Below, one piece after another: positions 14,613-21,945 of a stretch of DNA of 35,331 bases. Position numbers and translations under genes: made by a program. The notes below the pieces were generated by a model. That model searched no databases. It saw nothing but the letters and a program-made list of their open reading frames with translations, and was not told the origin of the DNA. The first letter of the stretch is position 1; each line of letters begins with the position of its first letter. Origin of the DNA: UBA1189 sp045660385 (lineage in GTDB: Bacteria > Bacteroidota > Bacteroidia > Bacteroidales > Bacteroidaceae); NCBI GenBank assembly GCA_045660385.1, contig JAZRDT010000128.1:1-35331 (forward strand). Reading direction: 5' to 3'.

Positions 14613-15983
14613 TTACAGGGTGATGGTCTCCTTGAATATCTCAGCTACGGTGGGGTGGGGGAATACTACCCGCTCGAGTTGCTGTAGGGTCATGCCCTGT
14701 TCGATGGCTATGCATGCGCTACTGATTATTTCGCTGCATGGGTTTCCTAACATATGTACGCCTATTACGCGGTTTGACGTTTTGTCTGTGATGACCTTGC
14801 ACAATCCTTCGCCACCCTCGTTCTCTGCGACGAAACGTCCAGAGTAGGCCATGGGGAGTTTGGCACAGATGTATTCGATGCCGCGTTTTTGGGCCTCTTC
14901 TTCGGTGAGTCCTACGCCTGCCACTTCAGGATTGGTGTATACGATGCCCGGGATGGCATCATAGCACATGGTGTCGTTTTGTCCGCACAGATTGTTTATT
15001 ACTACCTCTGCCTCACGGCTGGCAGTGTGTGCCAGTAGGGAGAATCCAGTGACATCCCCAGCGGCAAAGACTCCTTCGATGTTTGTACGCATCTTCTCAT
15101 CCACCTTAATACCTCCGCGTTCAAGGACAACTCCCAATGTATCAAGCCCGAATCCTTGTGTTGAAGGGCGTCTTCCTACGCTTACCAATATCTTGTCGCT
15201 TGTAATGGTTGATTCAGTTCCCTCGGCATTAACAAAGGTGACATCGTGGCCGTTCACGCATGTGACTTTGCATGAGAGATGGAAGTGGAGTCCGCGCTTG
15301 GTGTATTGCGTGCGCAACATCGCACTGATTTCTTTGTCCAACGAGCCCAATATTTCGGGCAGCATCTCTATTACATGTACTTCGCAGCCGAGGCTGTTGT
15401 AGAGTGAAGCAAATTCCATGCCGATGACGCCGCCACCGATGATGGTGAGACTTGCGGGGAGCTCTTTCATAGCCAGCAATTCACGATTGGTCACGATTGC
15501 TTCGTTGGTGGACATGTCCAGACCCTCGATGGGGGGAATGAAGGTCTCAGAACCGGTGCAAATGAGAATGTTCTTCGTGTTGTAGCTTTCTCCAGCAGCA
15601 GTGATGTGTACGATTCCTTCGGATGTGCGGCCTTCTATCATGGCTGCAGCTTTTACCACTTGTACGCCAGCATTTTTCATTCTCAGTCCTACACCGGCTA
15701 CTAATTTGCGTATGACCTTCGTTTTTCGGTCGGTCATCTTCTTGTAGTCGGCTTCTGTGCCTTCGACGTGGATGCCGTATTTGTCACCTTTGCGTGCCTG
15801 ATCGTATAGCTTGGCGCTATAGAGAAGTGTCTTTGTGGGAATGCATCCTTCGTTGAGGCATACACCTCCGAGATCTTTCTTCTCGAACAGGACGACTTTG
15901 AGTCCGCTTTTTCCGGCTTTTTCTGCGGCAACGTATCCTCCAGGACCGCCACCGATGATAGCAATGTCAAACAGATTTTCCAT
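14613..15983 (-). CDS. lpdA: dihydrolipoyl dehydrogenase (E3)
   Basis: A 456-residue FAD-dependent pyridine nucleotide-disulfide oxidoreductase that reoxidises dihydrolipoamide with NAD+. The N-terminal FAD motif GGGPGGYVAAEKA (residues 11-23) is followed by the redox disulfide GGVCLNEGCIPTK with Cys42 and Cys47, the NAD motif TIIGGGVIGMEFAS, a second FAD site (GVFAAGDVTG) and the C-terminal HPTVAEI with the catalytic His. The full length and order are typical. No 2-oxoacid dehydrogenase or glycine cleavage genes lie next to it, so its partner complex is not shown here. A weak TATCTTCG promoter-like box is upstream at 16004-16011. Confidence 0.93.
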   Translation of the reverse strand: MENLFDIAIIGGGPGGYVAAEKAGKSGLKVVLFEKKDLGGVCLNEGCIPTKTLLYSAKLYDQARKGDKYGIHVEGTEADYKKMTDRKTKVIRKLVAGVGLRMKNAGVQVVKAAAMIEGRTSEGIVHITAAGESYNTKNILICTGSETFIPPIEGLDMSTNEAIVTNRELLAMKELPASLTIIGGGVIGMEFASLYNSLGCEVHVIEMLPEILGSLDKEISAMLRTQYTKRGLHFHLSCKVTCVNGHDVTFVNAEGTESTITSDKILVSVGRRPSTQGFGLDTLGVVLERGGIKVDEKMRTNIEGVFAAGDVTGFSLLAHTASREAEVVINNLCGQNDTMCYDAIPGIVYTNPEVAGVGLTEEEAQKRGIEYICAKLPMAYSGRFVAENEGGEGLCKVITDKTSNRVIGVHMLGNPCSEIISSACIAIEQGMTLQQLERVVFPHPTVAEIFKETITL

Positions 15984-16087
15984 GGTATTCGTACTTTCTT
16001 CTGCGAAGATACGAATAAAGGTGCGAAATAATTGTATGTTTACTTCGATATTTCTTTGCGGATGGTTATTTTTTACTTCGTGTGTCG

Positions 16088-17011
16088 CTATTCTTGTATA
16101 TACAGATAGTCGTTGTCGAAGTCAAATGCTACGGCATGCTCCGTGAAGAGGGGTAGTCCGATGAGTCCGTCGGTGGTGAATCGTTGCAATTTGTCTGTGA
16201 TGCAGATGGTGGGCAGTGTGAATGAGTGACCCAATATCTCGCAACCGAAGGGCTTGAAAGCTTGTGCCACTATTTCGCCTCGTTGGTTGTATCCTGCCGT
16301 GAGGGTTATCGCTTTGTTCTCGTCCAGCAACTGCTGCACTCCAAGGCTTTGTTCTCTGAGATATAGTGGCATGGGGTTTCCTAAGTCGATGTTGAAGTTC
16401 CCTTCCAGGAAGAGGGTTGACTCGCTTGTCGTTATGGCAATTGTTGTGCTGATGGCTGGCATGCGCATGTAACTTCGGTGGTTCATCTTATGGCGCGGAC
16501 AGTCCCAACTCCGCAGTTCGTTGCGTGTGAGCATACGCATCTGGTTGTTCTTGATGTCAAGCATCACGATGCGGCTACCCCAATCGTCTTTTTGTCGCAG
16601 TCGTTGAATGGGAATGGTCACCTCCGTTTCGTTGCGATAGTGCGACAATACCAGAAACTCGCCCTCGTATACGCATCCGTTCATCTTTAAGTTTCCTTTT
16701 GCGCGGTGTGTAATACGGTATACTGTGCCTCCTAAGTTGATTTCCTTGTTCATGTTGTTTGGGCGTATCGTAAGTCCCAGCTCATGCTGGTGCTTATGGA
16801 TGAAGGCGCTATCGATGAGCGCTGCATGTATACCCGACTCTATCATGACTGATGATAGCACCCGGTCGTTGAGCAAGGTGTGGAAGGCATAGTGTCCGCT
16901 TTGTGTGCGGTAGAGTCGCATGCTGTTCGCAGGGGCTATCTGTGCACATAGTATGTTGCTTAGGCTGCACCAGCAGAAGAGTGTGAGGAGGGCTCTTTTT
17001 GTATGTGCCAT
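16088..17011 (-). CDS. secreted aspartic-protease-like protein with altered active-site triads
   Basis: A 307-residue protein with a signal peptide ending near NILCAQ (residues 19-24). The start at 17011 is chosen because it gives this signal; an in-frame ATG at 17086 lies inside the hairpin after tRNA-Pro. The fold looks like two retropepsin/pepsin-like lobes: lobe one has MIESGIHAALID, where ESG (58-60) sits in the place of catalytic DTG, and lobe two has FNIDLGNPMPLYL with DLG (209-211). The C-terminus has DGLIGLPLF (281-289) and AFDFDNDYLYI, matching the common ending of Bacteroidetes aspartyl-protease-family proteins. Loss of one catalytic Asp suggests an inactive or altered enzyme. The family call is by motif only. 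Confidence 0.6.
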   Translation of the reverse strand: MAHTKRALLTLFCWCSLSNILCAQIAPANSMRLYRTQSGHYAFHTLLNDRVLSSVMIESGIHAALIDSAFIHKHQHELGLTIRPNNMNKEINLGGTVYRITHRAKGNLKMNGCVYEGEFLVLSHYRNETEVTIPIQRLRQKDDWGSRIVMLDIKNNQMRMLTRNELRSWDCPRHKMNHRSYMRMPAISTTIAITTSESTLFLEGNFNIDLGNPMPLYLREQSLGVQQLLDENKAITLTAGYNQRGEIVAQAFKPFGCEILGHSFTLPTICITDKLQRFTTDGLIGLPLFTEHAVAFDFDNDYLYIQE

Positions 17012-17048
17012 GTCGTTTATATTCTTGATAGGCGATTTTGTAATGAAA

Positions 17049-17090
17049 ATGAGTGATAACTCCGACTCAGCATCATTCGTTATCACTCAT
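17049..17090 (-). terminator. terminator-like hairpin after tRNA-Pro
   Basis: Perfect 12-bp inverted repeat ATGAGTGATAAC (17049-17060) / GTTATCACTCAT (17079-17090) with an 18-nt loop, immediately 3' of tRNA-Pro on the minus strand and followed there by ATTTTCATT. It probably ends the tRNA transcript. It also lies in front of the aspartic-protease-like gene, for which no separate TAnnTTTG box is seen. Confidence 0.65.
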
Positions 17091-17091
17091 C

Positions 17092-17167
17092 TGGTCGGAA
17101 AGAGGCGACTCGAACGCCCGACCCCTACGTCCCGAACGTAGTGCGCTACCAACTGCGCTACTTTCCG
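17092..17167 (-). tRNA. tRNA-Pro (anticodon CGG)
   Basis: On the minus strand the sequence folds as a 76-nt cloverleaf: acceptor CGGAAAG/CTTTCCG, D-arm GCGC...GCGC, anticodon stem CTACG/CGTAG with loop TTCGGGA (anticodon CGG, G37) and T-arm with loop TTCGAGT. The discriminator is A at 17095. A CCA end is encoded at 17092-17094, unlike the tRNA-Phe gene nearby. Confidence 0.93.
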
Positions 17168-17176
17168 ATTGCGCTG

Positions 17177-17184
17177 CAAAATTA
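17177..17184 (-). promoter_or_regulatory. tRNA-Pro promoter -7 box
   Basis: Minus-strand TAATTTTG fits TAnnTTTG and begins the promoter 10 nt before the tRNA-Pro 5' end. Confidence 0.5.
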
Positions 17185-17307
17185 CAAATAAATAATGAAT
17201 AATGTACGATGAAATGCAATTTATTTCCAAACTATTTGCCGAAACTCTTGATTTATGGGCTAAAAAAGATAAAAACACAATAAAAATATGAAAAAATGCA
17301 GTTTTTA

Positions 17308-17339
17308 TTTGGTAGTTTCGTAAAAACATGCTACCTTTG
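17308..17339 (+). promoter_or_regulatory. tRNA-Phe promoter (-33 and -7 boxes)
   Basis: TTTG (17308-17311), a 20-nt spacer, then TACCTTTG (17332-17339), an almost ideal Bacteroidetes vegetative promoter placed 17 nt before the mature tRNA-Phe. Confidence 0.75.
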
Positions 17340-17356
17340 CACTCGCAAAACGGAAA

Positions 17357-17429
17357 GGTGCCATAGCTCAGTTGGTAGAGCAAAGGACTGAAAATCCTTG
17401 TGTCCCCGGTTCGATTCCTGGTGGCACCA
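17357..17429 (+). tRNA. tRNA-Phe (anticodon GAA)
   Basis: A 73-nt cloverleaf: acceptor GGTGCCA/TGGCACC, D-arm GCTC...GAGC, anticodon stem AAGGA/TCCTT with loop CTGAAAA (anticodon GAA), variable region GTGTC, T-arm CCCGG/CCTGG with loop TTCGATT, discriminator A. CCA is not encoded, since C-G-T-T follows. Confidence 0.96.
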
Positions 17430-17436
17430 CGTTAGA

Positions 17437-17475
17437 ACAAGAGAGTTGCAGAAATGTAACTCTCTTGTTTTATTG
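17437..17475 (+). terminator. tRNA-Phe terminator
   Basis: Stem ACAAGAGAGTT (17437-17447) / AACTCTCTTGT (17458-17468) with a 10-nt loop, followed by a T-rich run (TTTATTGTTT), starting 8 nt after the tRNA. Confidence 0.8.
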
Positions 17476-17605
17476 TTTATGGATGGTTGCGCGAGCAGAG
17501 TTAAACTGGGAAATGGCGTAAAAGTGACTCTTTTTTATCTGTTTTAGCGAAGAATGCATATTAGTGCCAACCGTTTCTCCTTGTTATAATGTATAGCCGG
17601 AGCTA

Positions 17606-17648
17606 AAAAAGAGTCAGGCATCTTTCGCATTGCGAGAGATACCTGACT
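17606..17648 (-). terminator. metY terminator
   Basis: Stem AGTCAGG (17612-17618) / CCTGACT (17642-17648) extended by an almost complementary ATCTTTCGC/GCGAGAGAT inner stem. On the minus strand it is followed by a T-run (complement of AAAAAA at 17606-17611). It lies 25 nt after the metY stop. Confidence 0.75.
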
Positions 17649-17672
17649 TTGTTTTGTGTATGCCTGACTGGA

Positions 17673-18950
17673 TTATCCCAAAGCTTGCTCAATGTCGGCA
17701 ATGAGATCTTCGACATTCTCAATACCTACAGAGAGTCGGATGAGGTCGGGAGCTACGCCAGCTTCGCGTAACTGCTCGTCGGTGAGCTGGCGATGGGTGT
17801 GGCTGGCGGGGTGGAGCACACACGAACGTGCGTCGGCCACGTGAGTCACGATGCAGATGAGTTTGAGGCTATCCATGAAGCGAATAGCTTCATCGCGCGA
17901 GCCCTTCAACCCGAAGGCGATAACGCCGCACGATCCATTGGGTAGGTACTTCTGTGCGAGGGCATGGTAGGGATTGTCGGGCAGTCCGCTGTAGTTTACC
18001 CAAGCCACCTTGTCGTTTTGACTCAGCCACTCGGCAATGCGTTGTGCATTTTCGCAGTGACGCTTCACGCGGAGGTGCAGTGTCTCGAGACCGAGGTTGA
18101 GCAGGAAGGCGTTCATGGGAGCTTGGATGGAGCCGAGGTCGCGCATCATTTGTGCGGTAGCCTTGGTGATGTAGGCCATCTTGCCGAAGCTCTTTGAATA
18201 GGTGAGGCCGTGGTATGAGGCATCAGGGGTGGTGAGGCCGGGGAATTTCTCGGCATTTGCCTCCCAGTCGAAGTTGCCGCTATCCACGATGGCTCCGCCC
18301 ACTGCAGTGGCATGGCCATCCATATACTTGGTGGTAGAGTGGGTCACGATGTCTGCCCCCCACTCGAAGGGACGGCAGTTTATGGGTGTTGCAAAGGTGT
18401 TGTCCACGATCAAGGGCACACCGTTGCGGTGAGCGATGCGGGCAAACTTCTCTATATCGAGCACCTCGCATCCGGGGTTTGAGATAGTTTCACCGAAGAG
18501 ACACTTTGTGTTGGGGCGGAAGGCCTTCTGTATCTCCTCCTCAGAAGCATTCTGGTCAACGAAGGTCATGTCGATGCCGAGCTTCTTCATCGTGACGCTG
18601 AAGAGATTGTATGTGCCGCCATAGATGGCAGTAGAACATACGAAGTGGTCGCCACTCTCGCAGATGTTGAATACGGCATAGAAGTTTGCCGCTTGGCCCG
18701 ATGAAGTGAGCATGCCTGCCACACCGCCTTCGAGGGCAGCAATCTTGGCTGCAACGGCATCGTTTGTGGGGTTCTGTAGACGAGTGTAGAAGTAGCCGGT
18801 GTCTTCGAGGTCGAAAAGTCGGGCCATCTGCTCGCTATTGTCGTACTTGAATGTGGTGCTCTGATAGATGGGCAGCACGCGCGGTTCGCCCTTCTTGGGG
18901 GTCCAGCCCTCCTGCACGCAGAGGGTTTCGGGACGGAATTTCTTCTCCAT
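17673..18950 (-). CDS. metY: O-acetylhomoserine sulfhydrylase (MetY-type, PLP-dependent)
   Basis: A 425-residue cytoplasmic enzyme of the Cys/Met metabolism PLP family. The best fit is O-acetylhomoserine aminocarboxypropyltransferase, which makes homocysteine from O-acetylhomoserine and sulfide. The N-terminus FRPETLCVQEGWTP, YQSTTF, YTRLQNPTND, SSGQAA (PLP phosphate region), VDNTFATP and THSTTKYMDGHATAVGG with the PLP lysine at residue 208 are all present, as is the C-terminal RLSVGIENVEDLI. The length of about 425 residues fits MetY better than cystathionine gamma-synthase (about 380). It stands alone with its own promoter and terminator. Confidence 0.92.
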   Translation of the reverse strand: MEKKFRPETLCVQEGWTPKKGEPRVLPIYQSTTFKYDNSEQMARLFDLEDTGYFYTRLQNPTNDAVAAKIAALEGGVAGMLTSSGQAANFYAVFNICESGDHFVCSTAIYGGTYNLFSVTMKKLGIDMTFVDQNASEEEIQKAFRPNTKCLFGETISNPGCEVLDIEKFARIAHRNGVPLIVDNTFATPINCRPFEWGADIVTHSTTKYMDGHATAVGGAIVDSGNFDWEANAEKFPGLTTPDASYHGLTYSKSFGKMAYITKATAQMMRDLGSIQAPMNAFLLNLGLETLHLRVKRHCENAQRIAEWLSQNDKVAWVNYSGLPDNPYHALAQKYLPNGSCGVIAFGLKGSRDEAIRFMDSLKLICIVTHVADARSCVLHPASHTHRQLTDEQLREAGVAPDLIRLSVGIENVEDLIADIEQALG

Positions 18951-18978
18951 ATAATAATTAATTACATTTTTTATAGTG

Positions 18979-18986
18979 CAAAGATA
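18979..18986 (-). promoter_or_regulatory. metY promoter -7 box
   Basis: Minus-strand TATCTTTG fits TAnnTTTG and lies 28 nt upstream of the metY ATG at 18950. Confidence 0.6.
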
Positions 18987-19167
18987 GCAACAAACGGACG
19001 AAATAATACCAAACTAGATTGAAAAAATCACATAGCATGTGGCGGATGACAGAAAACTTCGATGAAAAGGCGGTTTTTTGAGGGGTATTTGTGGTAATTG
19101 CATGGACTGATTGTGACTAATAGATGAATAATGGGGGTGTTTCTGCAGAGGAAGAAGCATCGTTTTT

Positions 19168-19198
19168 TTTGATGGTTACAAAACAATTTCTACCTTTG
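19168..19198 (+). promoter_or_regulatory. promoter of the fabG-etfBA-acd unit
   Basis: TTTG (19168-19171), exactly 19 nt of spacer, then TACCTTTG (19191-19198): an ideal Bacteroidetes promoter. It implies a leader of roughly 115 nt before fabG. Confidence 0.75.
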
Positions 19199-19319
19199 CA
19201 CAGGTAAACGACTGATTTTTTCATTGCTGAAAAATTTTTTTCAAGCCTGTAGAAAACTTTTATCGTATTTGTAAAAATAGTTATTCGTCAAGATGTTAAC
19301 CTAATTAATAAGGAATAGT

Positions 19320-20069
19320 ATGGGAAAGATATTAGAAGGAAAGGTGGCACTTGTTACTGGTGCATCGCGTGGCATAGGTAAGGCTGTGGCACTGCGCTTT
19401 GCTGCAGAGGGTGCCGACATTGCGTTTACTCATGTAACGGTGAGTGCTGCTGCGGAGCAGACCGAGCAGGAGATTGCTGCATTGGGCGTGAAGGTGAAAC
19501 GTTATGTGGCTGATGCTGCAGACTTTGCTGTTACTGAGGCGCTCGTGGCTGATGTGGTGAAGGAGTTTGGTCGAATAGATATCCTTGTCAACAATGCGGG
19601 CATCACCCGTGACGGATTGCTGATGCGCATGAGCGAGCAACAGTGGGATGAGGTTATCTCGGCTAACTTGAAATCGGCATTTAACTTCTGTCGTGTATGT
19701 ACGCCTATCATGATGCGCCAGCGCAGTGGAAGCATTATTAACATGTCGTCTGTAGTAGGTGTACACGGAAATGCTGGTCAGTGCAACTATGCGGCTTCGA
19801 AGGCTGGTATCATAGGGCTCACCAAGAGCATTGCAGCCGAACTGGGTTCGCGTGGTGTACGTGCCAATGTGATTGCTCCGGGCTTCATCAATACTGATAT
19901 GACGGGTAAGCTGAGCGAGGAACTGCGTGCCGAGTGGGCCAAGCAGATACCTCTGCGCCGGGCCGGTGAGGGTGAAGATATTGCAGGGGCTGCTCTCTTC
20001 CTTGCATCGGATCTTGCAGCCTATGTCACTGGACAGGTGCTTCAGGTGGATGGCGGAATGGCCATGTAA
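19320..20069 (+). CDS. fabG: 3-oxoacyl-[acyl-carrier-protein] reductase FabG (SDR family)
   Basis: A 249-residue classical short-chain dehydrogenase that reduces 3-oxoacyl thioesters with NADPH. The cofactor loop TGASRGIG (residues 13-20), NNAG (91-94) and the catalytic Ser144, Tyr157 and Lys161 (YAASK) are present, along with the FabG-like APGFINTDMT segment and the C-terminal VLQVDGGMAM. It is followed after 56 nt by etfB on the same strand and may be co-transcribed with it. Because its neighbours act on acyl-CoA, it could serve as a 3-hydroxyacyl-CoA or acetoacetyl-CoA reductase rather than only in fatty-acid synthesis; the sequence does not separate these roles. Confidence 0.9.
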   Translation: MGKILEGKVALVTGASRGIGKAVALRFAAEGADIAFTHVTVSAAAEQTEQEIAALGVKVKRYVADAADFAVTEALVADVVKEFGRIDILVNNAGITRDGLLMRMSEQQWDEVISANLKSAFNFCRVCTPIMMRQRSGSIINMSSVVGVHGNAGQCNYAASKAGIIGLTKSIAAELGSRGVRANVIAPGFINTDMTGKLSEELRAEWAKQIPLRRAGEGEDIAGAALFLASDLAAYVTGQVLQVDGGMAM

Positions 20070-20125
20070 GTTTTATCTTTAATGGAGTAGAAGGAGGTAA
20101 AACTTTTGCTCCCAACAAGAACTAT

Positions 20126-20914
20126 ATGAACCTAAACATTATTGTACTTGCTAAGCAAGTGCCTGACACACGATGTGTGAATCAAGGAACTATGAATGCC
20201 GATGGTACTATCAACCGCGCAGCACTTCCTGTTATTGTCAATCCCGATGATATGAGGGCTTTGGAACAGGCATTGTTGTTGAAAGATAGATATCCAGGCT
20301 CTACTATTCAGGTACTCACAATGGGGCCTTCACGTGCAGCGGATGTTGTGCGCGAATGTCTGTTCCGCGGTGCTGATGGAGGCTACCTACTCTCTGATGG
20401 CGCCTTTGCCGGCGCCGACACGCTGGCTACTTCGTATGCTCTTGCTACCGCTATAGGCAAGATGGGGAAATGCGATATTGTACTTTGTGGCCGCCAAGCT
20501 ATCGATGGCGAGACAGCGCAGGTGGGTTCACAGGTGGCCCAGCGATTGGGTATGCCTCAGATTACCTATGCTGAAGAGATATTCAGTGTGACCGATGGAT
20601 ATGTCGTCGTGAAACGTCGTATTGACGATGGCATAGAGGTTGTAAAAGCTCCTCTTCCCCTTGTTATTACTATAGATGGTTCGGCTGTGCCTTGTCGTCC
20701 GCGCAATGCCAAATGGCTGATGAGCTATAAGAATGCTGATGTGGAGACGTGGAGTGCTGAAGAAATCGGGGCCGATATGGCGCAATGCGGACTTTTGGGC
20801 TCTCCTACACGTGTGATGGCGGTGGAGAGCGTTGTGCTCAAGGCAAAAGAGAGTCGTGTGATGGGTAGCAGCGATGAGGAGATAGAGAACTTGATGGTAG
20901 AACTATTAGCTTAA
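20126..20914 (+). CDS. etfB: electron transfer flavoprotein beta subunit
   Basis: A 262-residue cytoplasmic Etf small subunit. It starts with the family pattern MNLNIIVLAKQVPDT and carries the nucleotide-binding stretch CGRQAIDGETAQVGSQ (residues 121-136). The DG-[ED]-TAQVG form of this motif is the one associated with Etfs that bind a second FAD and can bifurcate electrons, rather than AMP as in mitochondrial-type Etf; that inference comes from motif memory. The ATG at 20126 lies 25 nt after a Shine-Dalgarno-like AAGGAGG (20091-20097), too far for a normal site. etfA follows after 5 nt. Confidence 0.93.
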   Translation: MNLNIIVLAKQVPDTRCVNQGTMNADGTINRAALPVIVNPDDMRALEQALLLKDRYPGSTIQVLTMGPSRAADVVRECLFRGADGGYLLSDGAFAGADTLATSYALATAIGKMGKCDIVLCGRQAIDGETAQVGSQVAQRLGMPQITYAEEIFSVTDGYVVVKRRIDDGIEVVKAPLPLVITIDGSAVPCRPRNAKWLMSYKNADVETWSAEEIGADMAQCGLLGSPTRVMAVESVVLKAKESRVMGSSDEEIENLMVELLA

Positions 20915-20919
20915 GGACT

Positions 20920-21945
20920 ATGAACAATCTATTCGTATACTTAGAATTGCAGGATGAAAGTCGCGTAGCTGAGGTGAGTCTCGAGTTGCTTACAAAAGGT
21001 CGTGCATTGGCAGGCGAATTGGGCTGTGAACTTGAAGCAGTAGCCGTAGGCACAGGTCTTGATGGTGTTGCGGAGCAGGTGTTCCCTTATGGCGTAGATG
21101 TGTTGCATCTCTTTGATAGTGAAGCTCTCTATCCCTATACTACTTTGCCGCACGCAGCGGTATTGACCAAACTTTTTGAAGAGGAGCAGCCTCAAATCGC
21201 ATTGTTGGGTGCTACAGCTATAGGACGCGACCTTGGTCCGCGTGTATCATCGGCCTTGCATGGAGGTCTTACGGCGGATTGTACGGGGCTTGCCATTGGA
21301 AGTTATACCGATGAAAAGTCGGGTAAACACTATGAGGATGTTCTGCTGCAAAGGCTCCCTGCTTTTGGCGGAAACATTGTAGCTACGATTGTAAATCCCG
21401 AGCATCGTCCGCAAATGGCCACCGTGCGCGAAGGAGTAATGAAAAAGGAGTTGTTTGACTCCAACTATCAGGGCAGGGTCGTTTGCCATGATGTAAAGGA
21501 TTATGTTTCTGAAACGGACTTTGTCGTGAAGGTCATCGAACGTCACATTGAACGTGCCAAGCATAACCTCAAAGGTGCATCGGTAGTGGTGGCCGGAGGT
21601 TACGGCATGGGTTCTCGCGAAAATTTCAGCTTGCTTTTTGATCTCGCCAAGGAACTGCACGGAGAGGTAGGCGCAAGTCGCGCTGCTGTAGATGCAGGCT
21701 TTGTTGAGCATGATCGTATGATAGGCCAAACGGGCCTTACCGTACGTCCCAAACTTTATATTGCTTGCGGTATTAGCGGACAGATACAACATACTATAGG
21801 TATGCAAGATAGTGCTGTTATTATTTCTGTCAATAGCGACCCCGAGGCTCCTATCAATGCGCTTGCTGATTATGTAATTATTGGCCGCGTGGAAGAGGTG
21901 GTGCCGAAAATGATTAAGTATTATAAAATGAACAGTCATGGCTAA
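20920..21945 (+). CDS. etfA: electron transfer flavoprotein alpha subunit
   Basis: A 341-residue Etf large subunit that binds FAD and passes electrons between acyl-CoA dehydrogenase and another acceptor. The C-terminal FAD domain is clear: VAGGYGMGSRENF, GASRAAVDAGFVEHDRMIGQ, TGLTVRPKLYIACGISGQIQH and SVNSDPEAPI. Size and domain order are normal. It begins 5 nt after etfB, and its last codons overlap the acyl-CoA dehydrogenase start by 8 nt, so the three genes are translationally coupled and should give roughly equal amounts of protein. Confidence 0.94.
   Translation: MNNLFVYLELQDESRVAEVSLELLTKGRALAGELGCELEAVAVGTGLDGVAEQVFPYGVDVLHLFDSEALYPYTTLPHAAVLTKLFEEEQPQIALLGATAIGRDLGPRVSSALHGGLTADCTGLAIGSYTDEKSGKHYEDVLLQRLPAFGGNIVATIVNPEHRPQMATVREGVMKKELFDSNYQGRVVCHDVKDYVSETDFVVKVIERHIERAKHNLKGASVVVAGGYGMGSRENFSLLFDLAKELHGEVGASRAAVDAGFVEHDRMIGQTGLTVRPKLYIACGISGQIQHTIGMQDSAVIISVNSDPEAPINALADYVIIGRVEEVVPKMIKYYKMNSHG

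Larger units (their letters stand above)
18951..19319. other. divergent intergenic region metY/fabG
   Basis: This 369-nt region has no gene. It holds the metY promoter at the left, a small CACAT-AGC-ATGTG palindrome at 19029-19041, and the fabG promoter at 19168-19198. An AT-rich leader of about 115 nt follows. No riboswitch-like structure could be recognised in it. Confidence 0.5.

Noticed and set aside
17012..17086. N-terminal extension of the aspartic-protease-like protein from the ATG at 17086
   Set aside because: It would be encoded by the hairpin just after tRNA-Pro and would bury the signal peptide that begins at 17011.
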